Positions 1 through 7,991 of a DNA stretch of 64,000 nucleotides are shown piece by piece; the stretch's first letter is position 1; each line of letters starts with the position of its first letter. Location: positions 3,360,122-3,424,121 of the forward strand of contig NZ_KB900539.1 in the NCBI RefSeq assembly GCF_000378945.1. The letters run 5' to 3'. Source of the stretch: Methyloversatilis universalis EHg5. Its GTDB lineage: Bacteria; Pseudomonadota; Gammaproteobacteria; Burkholderiales; Rhodocyclaceae. The position numbers and the translations under genes were made by a program. A model generated the notes under the pieces. That model was not told the DNA's origin. It worked only from the letters and a program-made list of their open reading frames with translations, and ran no database searches.

Positions 1-423
1 GCGGTTCAGCGTCAAGCGAAGAACCTCTGCCCAAGTTCGCAACCAATTTCTCGCGTCGTCATGCGATGCATCCACCCCTATGCGAGCTGTTGCCAGGAAG
101 CTCGCTGCGTCCGCAACCACACACCCGGCCATCGCCTGGCGATCACATTCGAACGTCCACGAAGAATGAACTCGGTACGGGGAGACTGTCGCCTCAACGT
201 CTGAGAACCCGCCCATGATGGACATCGCGTCGAGCTCGATGTCATCGATCGCATCAAGCAGTCCCGCGCCTTCCGTCTTCGCAGCGCAGCCCCCTTTCGC
301 CGCAACTTCCGCGCAATGGCGCAGTCGTGCCGCGAAGTTGCTTCGCTGCTCCGCATTAAGCGCTTTGTAGTCCTCACTCTCTATGAGCGAGAGGGGAAGA
401 TCGGTCCAGGCATCGTTGTCCAT
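1..423 (-). CDS. Candidate immunity protein of the RHS toxin (partial)
   Basis: An open frame of 141 codons runs from an ATG at 423-421 to the left edge without a stop, so the C-terminus is missing. The start lies 6 bases after the stop of the upstream RHS toxin gene, with a GAG-containing purine stretch before it. The product begins MDNDAWTDLPLSLIESEDY, has no signal peptide or membrane segment, is acidic, and looks soluble. I recognise no family. The position directly downstream of an RHS gene with a toxin-like tail is where immunity genes of polymorphic toxin systems usually sit; the immunity role is inferred from position alone. Reading frames on the other strand here look like shadows. 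Confidence 0.55.
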   Translation of the reverse strand, partial: MDNDAWTDLPLSLIESEDYKALNAEQRSNFAARLRHCAEVAAKGGCAAKTEGAGLLDAIDDIELDAMSIMGGFSDVEATVSPYRVHSSWTFECDRQAMAGCVVADAASFLATARIGVDASHDDARNWLRTWAEVLRLTLNR

Positions 424-429
424 GTTCGC

Positions 430-1800
430 TCAGTGCCGAGGGGCGATAGGTTCGTTGGCAGCCCGTTCCCACTCCGCGATCTCTGCAGGAAGAGGGTTGC
501 AGTACAAACGAACCCGACGTACCGCATCCCGCAGGGACTGCTGCAACTCCAAGATCGCTGCATAGTGCCCTGCGTCCGGGCCGTTCACACCACCGCTTTG
601 GTACTGCGGAATGCGCTTTGTCGTCAACTTCCAATACCGCGACTGCGCGTCTCGCTTCGCCTTCTCGCACCTCTCCGAGTCATCGGGCTTGCACAGATCA
701 CCGATTGCATTTGCGGCGTCCTTGATAGCCCGCCGCCCGGGCTCGGACATCAAGATGATGGCCGCTCCAAGTGCCTCACAACCACCAGCAGCACAAACCC
801 CCGGTATTGCCAGCGGCACGAAGAGCCCACTGGGATCGGTGTACCTGATGGGCTGATTAAGCGCGTAAGCGTAGGTATTCCCCCCGCCTTCAACCCCGAT
901 AGGGTCACTGGACAGATACCTCCCGAGCCTCGGCACATAGTACCGATGCCAGTTGTAGTGCAGCCCCGACTCTTCATCAAAGTACTGGCCGGGGAAGCGC
1001 AGATACACGTAGGTCTTCTGTCCGTTGCCGTCGGGGTCCTCTTCGGGCAGCGTGTTGCCGTAGCCATCCGACTCCCAGCGCCACACTACGGGACCGGCAC
1101 GTTCTCTAGCCTGCCGGGGTGTGCCTAGGTGATCAAAGCCATAGTAGAGGACTCGCCCGACCGCGTACCCCGTGTTCGTCGCGTTCGGCACGTACTCGAC
1201 TTGACCCAGCAGGTTCCCATCCGACCATGCGTAGCTACGAATAGGCACACCCGCCGGTGTCGTCTCCGCGATCAGCCTGTCCTGATCGTCGTAGTGATAC
1301 ACCACCGTCTGGGCGCCCTGAGGGGCGGCCGCCGTCGTCACCTTTCTCGTCCGACGGTGCTTGTGATCGTAGTGGTACGTCGCCCTGAGCTGTCCGCCTC
1401 GGCTCACTGTCTTCAGCCGCCCGGCGTCGTCCCACGTGTAGCTGTTCAGCCCGTCGTTCGTGATCTGACCCGCTGCGTCGATCGTCACCGCCGCACCGTT
1501 GATCGTCGCGATCCGGTTCGTGTTCGAGGTGTAGGTCGCCGTGGTCGGCGTGCCCGGTGCGCTGGCTCCGTCCGTCGTACGGTTGCCGTTCAGGTCGTAG
1601 GCGTGATCCCGATTGCCGCTGTAGCCCGTCTCCGTATCCAGCCGCTGGATCTCGTCATAGGTGTAACCGCGTACTCCACGCGGCGTCGTCTGGGTCTTCA
1701 GGTTGCCCAGTTCGTCGTACTCGTAGCTGTCCGCGCGCACCGCGCCGGACAGCACGAGCACCATGCACAGCATCCACGCGTACCTCAGTGCTCGTCTCAT
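430..1800 (-). CDS. Short RHS-core protein with variable toxin-like C-terminal tail
   Basis: The 456-residue product starts with a signal peptide (cut near VRA-DS, about residue 24). YD/RHS repeats follow to about residue 260, then the RHS-associated core, with GQYFDEESGLHYNWHRYY and LGRYLSSDPIG and ending in the PxxxxDPxGL motif (QPIRYTDPSGLF, about residues 318-328). After the core comes a 129-residue tail with a hydrophobic stretch, several Cys residues and a charged end containing QYQSGG, GPDAGHY and a basic/amphipathic helix. RHS shells enclose and release such tails as toxins. I do not recognise the tail family. The protein is far shorter than complete RHS toxins of about 1,400 residues, so a full shell could not form from it alone. 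The next gene is a candidate immunity protein. Confidence 0.85.
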   Translation of the reverse strand: MRRALRYAWMLCMVLVLSGAVRADSYEYDELGNLKTQTTPRGVRGYTYDEIQRLDTETGYSGNRDHAYDLNGNRTTDGASAPGTPTTATYTSNTNRIATINGAAVTIDAAGQITNDGLNSYTWDDAGRLKTVSRGGQLRATYHYDHKHRRTRKVTTAAAPQGAQTVVYHYDDQDRLIAETTPAGVPIRSYAWSDGNLLGQVEYVPNATNTGYAVGRVLYYGFDHLGTPRQARERAGPVVWRWESDGYGNTLPEEDPDGNGQKTYVYLRFPGQYFDEESGLHYNWHRYYVPRLGRYLSSDPIGVEGGGNTYAYALNQPIRYTDPSGLFVPLAIPGVCAAGGCEALGAAIILMSEPGRRAIKDAANAIGDLCKPDDSERCEKAKRDAQSRYWKLTTKRIPQYQSGGVNGPDAGHYAAILELQQSLRDAVRRVRLYCNPLPAEIAEWERAANEPIAPRH

Positions 1801-1819
1801 GGAGAGGCTCGCTGTCTTA

Positions 1820-2176
1820 CTAGTTGGTCAGCGTCGTCGGTGCATCCGCCGCACCGTAGCTGCCCATGCCTGAGCAGCTTGCCGCTGCCGTGCTGCCGTA
1901 ATACACCTGCAGTGCCTGTTGCGTCGTGCGCGCCAGCAGCGCCGCCGCATGCCAGCGCTTGCACGCTTCCGTCGGCACAGACTTCCACGCTGTCACCGTA
2001 TTGCAGACCTGCACCGGATTGTTGTTCCACGCCGCCGTGATCCACACACTGCCGTCAGCGTGTGCCGTCACCGCATTGACCAGCCCGGTGCAGGTCAGCG
2101 TGGCCGCATGGACCGAACCCGCCGCCAACAAGGACAGCCCTATCGCAGCTGCCCAATTCTTGATGCGAAGCTTCAT
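1820..2176 (-). CDS. Small secreted cysteine-containing protein of the RHS island
   Basis: The 118-residue product has a clear signal peptide (basic start MKLRIKNW, hydrophobic core, cut at VHA-AT near residue 24). The mature part starts TLTCTG and has four cysteines, enough for two disulfides, and looks like a compact beta-rich secreted domain. A strong ribosome site (GGGAGAGGA) precedes the ATG at 2176. It sits between two RHS genes in the same direction, 25 bases after the large one and 19 bases before the short one. From memory, short secreted proteins with a CTG start and W/C spacing like this occur beside RHS genes in other Proteobacteria. I cannot confirm this, and its role is unknown. 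Confidence 0.75.
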   Translation of the reverse strand: MKLRIKNWAAAIGLSLLAAGSVHAATLTCTGLVNAVTAHADGSVWITAAWNNNPVQVCNTVTAWKSVPTEACKRWHAAALLARTTQQALQVYYGSTAAASCSGMGSYGAADAPTTLTN

Positions 2177-2201
2177 GCTTTTGTCCTCTCCCTGAATGTG
2201 C

Positions 2202-5200
2202 TTACTGCAACAGATCGTCGATCAACTGACTCGGTGGAACCCCGATAAAGAGTAGTCGCATCGAAGTTTCGAAACGCGCTTTGAATGGGGGATACGGCTC
2301 AAACCGCATGCCCGCCCAATAGATTCCTACCGGCAGGTCGGTTGATGTGCGTACCGTGTAAGTGCCGCCGCTGTCGACGCGAGTCTCGCCGAGCTTGGTT
2401 TCGGGCGTACATGGCGCAGACGGCCATTTGCAGATCATCAGAACTCCACGCACTTCTGCAGGGCTTATCGTGACCTGCACCTCAATAGACTCTCCTCGCC
2501 GCGCGTATGCCTGTGTCCATTCGAATGACCACAGTGTGCCCGGCGATGCCAGCCGACCATCGATGAGCAGACCATCTTCATTGAACTCTCGCGATACGCC
2601 GACAGAGCCGGCCCCCTGCCCTGCAGCCATGCGAGAGGATGTCAGCGTGCCCGTCGCGTCATAGGAGAGGTCTGTTGCAATCGCGCTGACCGGCTGCCCT
2701 GCTCGTGTCATGCGCAACCATTTCATGTGTCCGATCTCATCTCGCCCCGAGTAAAACTGGAAACTGGTTGGATCCACCCACGAGAGCACCTGACCCGACA
2801 GATCCCGCACATACTGCGTGACATGCGTCTGCCCGGCTTCCAGGCGCGTGGCTGACACCAGGTAACCCTTGTCGTTGTAGCTGTAGGTCGTGCTGCCTGC
2901 GCCATCACTCACCGCGCACAGCCGCCCAACGCCGTGACTGCATCCGGCTGAGGTGTCCCAGGTATAGGTGACCGTCTCGCTCACGGCACCACCCGCCGAA
3001 GGCCGATAGCTCACGGTGAGCGGCCGGTTCAGCGCATCCCAGGTGTAGCCCGTCACCCGACCCATCCCGTCGGTGCGCTGGGTGACGTTGCCTGCCGCGT
3101 CATGCGTGTAGCTGAGGGTGCCCCGGTCCGGGCTGATCTCCTGCGTGGTGTCACCCAGACCACTGACCATGAATTGCGTGCTGGCGCCGTTCGGTGCCGT
3201 CAGCGACTTCAGCTGGTCCTGCCCGTCGTACTGCGCCTGGGTGACACCGCGCACCGGTTGCTGCGCGTCGTCGATCTGCCGCAGCCTGCCCAGCGCATCC
3301 CACTGGTAGTCCGTCTCGCGGTTCTTGGGGTCGATGAGCTTGTTCAGTCGGTTCATCGCGTCGTGACGCTGTTCGGTCACGTTGCCAGCCGCGTCCCGGC
3401 GCTTCCACGGACGGCCCAGCAGGTCGTACTCGGTGCGCTGCTGGCGGGCGAGTTGATTGCCTGCGTCGGTGACGTCGACCTGCGTCACGTTGCCCGCGGC
3501 GTCCAGCGTGTAGTGCGTGCGGTTGCCCAGTGCGTCGGTCACGTCGGTGAGCCGGTGCGCGTCGTCCCAGGTGTAGTCGTCGTAGCGGCCATCCGGCAGC
3601 GTCTGCCGCTGCAGCAGTCCGGTGGGGTAGTAGCTCCAGCTCGTCGTCGCCCCGGCCGTGGTGCGGCTGGTCAGCCACCCTCTCGGGTGCCAGGTCTGAG
3701 TGGTGAGCACACCGTTCGGGTCGGTCATCGACAGCAGTCGCCCCGCCGCGTCGTACTGGGTGAAGGACCACACCTGCCCCAGAGCGTTGGTGAGCGTCTT
3801 GAGGTCGCCCTTCGTCCAGTTCGCCGTGGTGTCCGGGTAGTACTCGTAGGTGGTCACATCGGCCACGTCGGTGCGCGGACCGTTGGCTGTGAGCATCTGG
3901 CCGTGGCGGTTCCAGGTGTAGGTCCAGATGCGCGGCGCGCCATTGGCCGTTGCACCGAAGCCCGCGCCACCTGTGGTGTCCGTCGTCGCCTGTTCCACCT
4001 GCTTGCACAGCACGGCGATCGGGACCGTGTCATACACGTACGCATCACTCGGCGCGCAACTGGCGATGGCGCCACCCGCAGTGGGATCCGGCCTGCCGTG
4101 ATACACCCAGGTAGTGATCTTGTTCGGCTGCGCCTCGCGCACCTTCAGGTCCCACAGAGGATGCCACTCGGTGCTCGTCTTGCGTTGGGATGCAAGCGGC
4201 GAATAGGTGGAAAGAGATGTCGGACAAGACGTAGATGAAGAAAGGCCAGAAAGCCTCACCAATTCAACATTCCGATTGGGAGCCACCTCAACACAAGTCT
4301 TTGCCCCAGCGAAGTCGGCCCAACTGATAGCATTCGCACGTTCGTCATAGCGCTTTGACGAGACCGCTGCTGCACATCCGGGGCCACCCGGCTGGCTCAC
4401 CGTACCAAGTCGAGCGCGTCCGACTTTCGACGAAAAACTATAACTGCGTGCTGTAAGCAAGGCGTCTGTGACGGTCGCGCCAAGAACTTCCTGAGCCGCA
4501 TTCAGCGAATAGGCGATTTGAGTAGCGGACACTCCCCCTGCCAGAACCTCGCCGATTGCTCGGCCAGCGCTGTCGTACATGTAAGAAACGAATCGACTGC
4601 CGTTCTCATCAGTGATTCCAGTCATCGTACCCGGAAGGTGAATTCCAGATGTCTGCAAACTCTCGTTGTAGTGATAGCGCTTCACAGATTGATCGGGAGA
4701 CTTCACCTCAACCAACTGATCGGATTCGTCGTAAATAAATCGGATTGCGAGACTCGACTCAGAATCCGTAATTTTCACAACCCGGCCAGCCGCGTCATAA
4801 CCGAAGAATCGTCGACGTCCGTTCTGATCGAAAACAATTAGCAACCTACCGGCCGGTAGCACAAGAGCCGTTTGAACGCCATTCTCATCGAGAATAAAGC
4901 CTCCGGTACCTGACGCAGCACCATCGGTGCCGTCGCTATACAAAACACTCGTCACTCCGCCGTCACGCAGCGATACCCTTTGCAACCGCCCCTGGCCATC
5001 GTAGGTCTCCAATACGCTTTCGGCTCGATCCCAGTAACGCCAACCTGTCGTCACACCGTTGGAATCCTTTATCTCAGCGAGAGTGTCAGAGACATCTGCC
5101 TCACCATACCAACCTAGTCCGCTGAATCTAAAATGTAGGACTTGCCCCGTAGGCCTCACAACCCATACCGACGGAGATGAAGCCGTCGAGCGCTTCAGTC

Positions 5201-5774
5201 TCGCGGAATAGCGATGACTCCATCCGCGGCCGAACGGTTGTTGTCCTCCAGAACTGGAGATCAGTTCAGTAAACTGGTCAGAACGATTCACGCTGTTGTA
5301 GTACCGCGTAAGACTCAGCGCACCATCAAAATCAATCTCCGCCAAGAACTTGTTGCCAGCAGCAAAGTTGATTGGAAACTCTGTCGAGGTCCCGCACAGC
5401 GGAAAGCCTGCCTCCTTGGATTTACGAGCAGAGAGAGCGAGAGGACTGGGAACTCCACATGAATAGCCCTCATCACCGATTACTTCACCTGAAGGACATG
5501 ACGGGCGAGCCCAAATCGTGAAGAGCTTGCACGTCTCCAACGAATCCCCCCAGTAGCTCGGGATATGCCAACCATAAGGCGCCAAATCTGGTCCAGGGCA
5601 GCCAACGTGGATCTGCATTTTCGCCCACCACCCGGTACCGTATTGGTCAGAAACGAACGTGGGATGGCCCGGAACCAGATCGTCGTATTTCACTGCGACA
5701 GCGACATCGGAGTACGAAAAGAAAATGATCCTAATCAGCAAAATCTGCGCACTGACGAACAGTCCTTTGATCAT
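2202..5774 (-). CDS. Large YD-repeat (RHS family) protein lacking the RHS core
   Basis: The 1190-residue product begins with a hydrophobic export segment (about residues 4-27). A DUF6531-like entry to the RHS region follows near residues 125-190 (PINFAAGNKF, LTRYYNSVNRSD, FGRGWSHRY). Many YD repeats of the form YDAAGRxxxxTDxxG run from about residue 320 to 1060. It does not end in the usual core and toxin. The last 100 residues look like an Ig-like beta domain (RRGESIEVQVTISP, GGTYTVRTSTDLPVGIY). The 5' third, roughly 4200-5774, is visibly less G+C-rich than the 3' two thirds, which suggests a recombined mosaic. The short downstream RHS gene carries the missing core, so the two may be halves of one system or an old gene split. 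Confidence 0.85.
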   Translation of the reverse strand: MIKGLFVSAQILLIRIIFFSYSDVAVAVKYDDLVPGHPTFVSDQYGTGWWAKMQIHVGCPGPDLAPYGWHIPSYWGDSLETCKLFTIWARPSCPSGEVIGDEGYSCGVPSPLALSARKSKEAGFPLCGTSTEFPINFAAGNKFLAEIDFDGALSLTRYYNSVNRSDQFTELISSSGGQQPFGRGWSHRYSARLKRSTASSPSVWVVRPTGQVLHFRFSGLGWYGEADVSDTLAEIKDSNGVTTGWRYWDRAESVLETYDGQGRLQRVSLRDGGVTSVLYSDGTDGAASGTGGFILDENGVQTALVLPAGRLLIVFDQNGRRRFFGYDAAGRVVKITDSESSLAIRFIYDESDQLVEVKSPDQSVKRYHYNESLQTSGIHLPGTMTGITDENGSRFVSYMYDSAGRAIGEVLAGGVSATQIAYSLNAAQEVLGATVTDALLTARSYSFSSKVGRARLGTVSQPGGPGCAAAVSSKRYDERANAISWADFAGAKTCVEVAPNRNVELVRLSGLSSSTSCPTSLSTYSPLASQRKTSTEWHPLWDLKVREAQPNKITTWVYHGRPDPTAGGAIASCAPSDAYVYDTVPIAVLCKQVEQATTDTTGGAGFGATANGAPRIWTYTWNRHGQMLTANGPRTDVADVTTYEYYPDTTANWTKGDLKTLTNALGQVWSFTQYDAAGRLLSMTDPNGVLTTQTWHPRGWLTSRTTAGATTSWSYYPTGLLQRQTLPDGRYDDYTWDDAHRLTDVTDALGNRTHYTLDAAGNVTQVDVTDAGNQLARQQRTEYDLLGRPWKRRDAAGNVTEQRHDAMNRLNKLIDPKNRETDYQWDALGRLRQIDDAQQPVRGVTQAQYDGQDQLKSLTAPNGASTQFMVSGLGDTTQEISPDRGTLSYTHDAAGNVTQRTDGMGRVTGYTWDALNRPLTVSYRPSAGGAVSETVTYTWDTSAGCSHGVGRLCAVSDGAGSTTYSYNDKGYLVSATRLEAGQTHVTQYVRDLSGQVLSWVDPTSFQFYSGRDEIGHMKWLRMTRAGQPVSAIATDLSYDATGTLTSSRMAAGQGAGSVGVSREFNEDGLLIDGRLASPGTLWSFEWTQAYARRGESIEVQVTISPAEVRGVLMICKWPSAPCTPETKLGETRVDSGGTYTVRTSTDLPVGIYWAGMRFEPYPPFKARFETSMRLLFIGVPPSQLIDDLLQ

Positions 5775-5957
5775 GTCTTATCCGTAACTGTCTGAATCAA
5801 GATCAGAGTAGCGTCTAATAAAAACAACCCTTTGTGCATAAAATCATCCATTTGTATGACATAAACATTGAGCACTATGCAATGTAACCTGGGTCACTGA
5901 GCCCGCCCCGCCGTCGCAGCACCATGTGCCCACAGATCACTTCAAGGGAGAACATTC
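5775..5957. other. A+T-rich divergent intergenic region between RHS island and YgaP-type gene
   Basis: These 183 bases separate the minus-strand RHS island from the plus-strand DUF2892 gene and should hold promoters for both. The stretch to about 5890 is the most A+T-rich in this part of the window. A weak plus-strand promoter candidate is TTGTAT with TATGCA 18 bases on, near 5853-5882. I see no inverted repeat, attachment site or mobile-element end at this border. Confidence 0.4.
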
Positions 5958-6155
5958 ATGAAAAGCAATGTGGGCGGCATCGACAAGATCCTGCGCATCG
6001 TCGTCGGCCTCGCGCTGATCGCCATGGCGGCGACCGGCACCATCGGGGTGTGGGGCTATCTGGGTGTGGTGCCGCTGTTGACCGGGCTGTTCAACTTCTG
6101 CCCGGCCTATCCGCTGCTGGGCATCAGCACCTGCGGCATCAAGAAAGACGCCTGA
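5958..6155 (+). CDS. YgaP-type DUF2892 small inner-membrane protein
   Basis: The 65-residue product matches the DUF2892/YgaP membrane family: MKSNVGGIDKILRIVVGLAL, a second hydrophobic segment, and the closing FNFCPAYPLLGISTCGI with two cysteines. Two transmembrane helices are expected (about residues 9-27 and 31-50). In E. coli YgaP this module anchors a rhodanese domain; here it stands alone, so the partner and substrate are unknown. The ribosome site AAGGGAGAA lies 6 bases before the ATG. It is transcribed alone and converges with rsmA. Confidence 0.85.
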   Translation: MKSNVGGIDKILRIVVGLALIAMAATGTIGVWGYLGVVPLLTGLFNFCPAYPLLGISTCGIKKDA

Positions 6156-6168
6156 AGCGACGCTTCAG
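6152..6168. terminator. Hairpin at the end of the DUF2892 gene
   Basis: CTGAAGCG and CGCTTCAG form a perfect inverted repeat around one central base, overlapping the stop codon of the DUF2892 gene. There is no T-run, so intrinsic termination is uncertain. Its place between convergent genes suits a terminator. Confidence 0.3.
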
Positions 6169-6187
6169 ACGTGCGCGCTGCAGCGGC

Positions 6188-6964
6188 TCAGTCGCGCGCC
6201 GCGCAGTGGTTGGCGATGCGCACGTAGTCGGCGACTTCGAGCGTTTCGCCGCGGCGTGAGGGGTCGATGCCCAGCGACTCCCAGTCGGCGACGTCGAGGT
6301 GTTCGCGCAGGGTGTTGCGCAGCGTCTTGCGGCGCTGGCCGAAGGCGGCCTTGACGATCGCGGACATCAGCAACGGATCGCGCGCGGTGAGCTGTTCGAC
6401 CGGGCGCGGCTTCAGATGGACGATGGCCGACATCACCTTGGGCGCCGGCCTGAACGCACCGGGCGGCACGTCGAACAGGTGGGCGCACTCGAAGCGGTAC
6501 TGCAGCATGACCGACAGCCGGCCGTACTCGTCGGTATCGGGCGCGGCGACGATGCGGTCCACCACTTCCTTCTGCAGCATGAAGGTCATGTCGCGGATGC
6601 GCTCTGCGTGCTCCGCGAGGTGAAACAGCAGCGGGCTGGAAATGTTGTACGGCAGGTTGCCGATCACCCGCAGGTCGGGGCCGAGCGTGCCGAAGTCGAA
6701 CTTCAGCGCGTCGGTTTCGTGAATTTCCAGCTTGGGCGCCAGATCGCCTTCGCGCAGCCGCTGCGCGAGGTCGCGGTCGATCTCGACCACATGCAGGCGG
6801 TCGAGTTTTTCGCTGACCGGCCGGGTCATCGCGCCCAGACCGGGGCCGATTTCCACGATCACCTGATCCGGCTTCGGATCGATGGCGGCGACGATCTTGC
6901 GGATGATGTTGCCATCGACCAGGAAGTTCTGGCCGAAGCGCTTGCGTGCGCGGTGACCTTCCAT
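6188..6964 (-). CDS. rsmA: 16S rRNA (adenine1518/1519-N6)-dimethyltransferase RsmA
   Basis: The 258-residue protein is full length for RsmA/KsgA, which dimethylates two adjacent adenines in helix 45 of 16S rRNA during 30S assembly, using S-adenosylmethionine. Visible motifs are the N-terminal RKRFGQNFL (residues 8-15), the SAM-binding EIGPGLGAMT (38-47), EIDRDL with the acidic SAM-ribose ligand (61-66), and the catalytic NLPYN (103-107). FRPAPKVMSAIV closes the methylase core. It is the last gene of the lptD-surA-pdxA-rsmA operon and starts 1 base after the pdxA stop, which implies coupled translation. apaG and apaH, which follow in enterics, are absent here. Confidence 0.97.
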   Translation of the reverse strand: MEGHRARKRFGQNFLVDGNIIRKIVAAIDPKPDQVIVEIGPGLGAMTRPVSEKLDRLHVVEIDRDLAQRLREGDLAPKLEIHETDALKFDFGTLGPDLRVIGNLPYNISSPLLFHLAEHAERIRDMTFMLQKEVVDRIVAAPDTDEYGRLSVMLQYRFECAHLFDVPPGAFRPAPKVMSAIVHLKPRPVEQLTARDPLLMSAIVKAAFGQRRKTLRNTLREHLDVADWESLGIDPSRRGETLEVADYVRIANHCAARD

Positions 6965-6965
6965 G

Positions 6966-7991
6966 TCAGTGCGTCCGGCGCGCGTGCGCCATCGAAATCG
7001 CGGCTTCGACCGCCTCGATCAGGCTGCCGGTGTCGGCACGGCCGGTGCCGGCCAGGTCGAGCGCGGTGCCGTGATCGACCGAGGTGCGGATCAGCGGCAG
7101 ACCCAGCGTGATGTTGATGCCGTGGCCGAAGGTGGCGTACTTGAGCACCGGCAGGCCCTGGTCGTGGAACATGGCGAGCACCGCATCGGCGCCGTCGAGG
7201 TGGCGCGGTACGAACAGCGTGTCCGCCGGTAGCGGGCCTTCGAGGTCGAGGCCGTCGGCACGCAGCGCGTCGAGCACCGGCGCGATCACGTCCAGTTCTT
7301 CCCGCCCCATGTGGCCGCCTTCGCCGGCGTGCGGATTCAGGCCGGCCACCACGATGTGCGGCCGGGCAATGCCGAAATGGGCGCGCAGGTCGTGGTCGAG
7401 TATGCGCAGCGTGCGCGCCAGCGATTCGCGGTTGATGGCGGCCGGCACCGCGGACAGCGGCAGATGGGTGGTGGCCAGCGCCACGCGCAGCCAGGGCCCA
7501 TCGGTCGTCGTCCGGGCGTCTGCACCGGTGCGCCCGGCCAGCATCATCACCACCTGTGGCGTGCCGGTGGTGTCGGCGAGATATTCGGTGTGGCCGGTGA
7601 AGGCAATGCCGGCGTCGTTGATCACGCCCTTGTGAAGCGGTGCGGTGACCATGGCGGAAAATTCACCGCGCATGCAGCCGTCGCGCGCGCGGTCCAGCAG
7701 GGCCAGCACGTAGCGCGCGTTGGCCGGATCGAGCCGGCCGGCGACCGCAGGTGCTGCAAGCGGCACGTGCAGCACTTCGAGGCCGTCCGCCGATGCGGTG
7801 TCCGGCTGCGAGGCGTCGTAAGGACGCAGTTCGAGTTCAATGCCGCAGACGCGGGCACGCTCGGCGATCAGGCCGGCATCGCCGATCAGCACCAGCCGGG
7901 CGTCGAACCGGCGGCCGGCCAGCGCGGCGCACAGTTCCGGGCCGATGCCGGCCGGCTCTCCGGTGGTGAGGGCGATGCGCGGACGGCTCAC
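6966..7991 (-). CDS. pdxA: 4-hydroxythreonine-4-phosphate dehydrogenase PdxA
   Basis: PdxA oxidises 4-hydroxy-L-threonine 4-phosphate, using NAD, in the DXP-dependent pathway to pyridoxal 5'-phosphate. The 341-residue protein has the family N-terminus [14 protein letters not shown], the substrate loop [20 protein letters not shown] and ATTHLPL with metal-binding histidines, NPHAGEGG, and [11 protein letters not shown] near the C-terminus. The start is a GTG at 7991 that overlaps the surA stop as GTGA, a typical coupled junction. The stop lies 1 base before rsmA. The place between surA and rsmA is the same as in E. coli. Confidence 0.97.
   Translation of the reverse strand: MSRPRIALTTGEPAGIGPELCAALAGRRFDARLVLIGDAGLIAERARVCGIELELRPYDASQPDTASADGLEVLHVPLAAPAVAGRLDPANARYVLALLDRARDGCMRGEFSAMVTAPLHKGVINDAGIAFTGHTEYLADTTGTPQVVMMLAGRTGADARTTTDGPWLRVALATTHLPLSAVPAAINRESLARTLRILDHDLRAHFGIARPHIVVAGLNPHAGEGGHMGREELDVIAPVLDALRADGLDLEGPLPADTLFVPRHLDGADAVLAMFHDQGLPVLKYATFGHGINITLGLPLIRTSVDHGTALDLAGTGRADTGSLIEAVEAAISMAHARRTH

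Noticed and set aside
3102-4238. Plus-strand open frame of 378 codons within the RHS gene
   Set aside because: Shadow of the YD-repeat coding frame; Arg/Val/Gly-rich with no motif.
2202-5774. YD repeats considered as DNA repeats or a mobile element
   Set aside because: The repetition is at protein level only. I see no direct repeats, terminal inverted repeats or transposase.
5853-5882. Promoter TTGTAT with TATGCA for the DUF2892 gene
   Set aside because: Weak matches in A+T-rich DNA where such hexamers arise by chance; mentioned only in the intergenic note.
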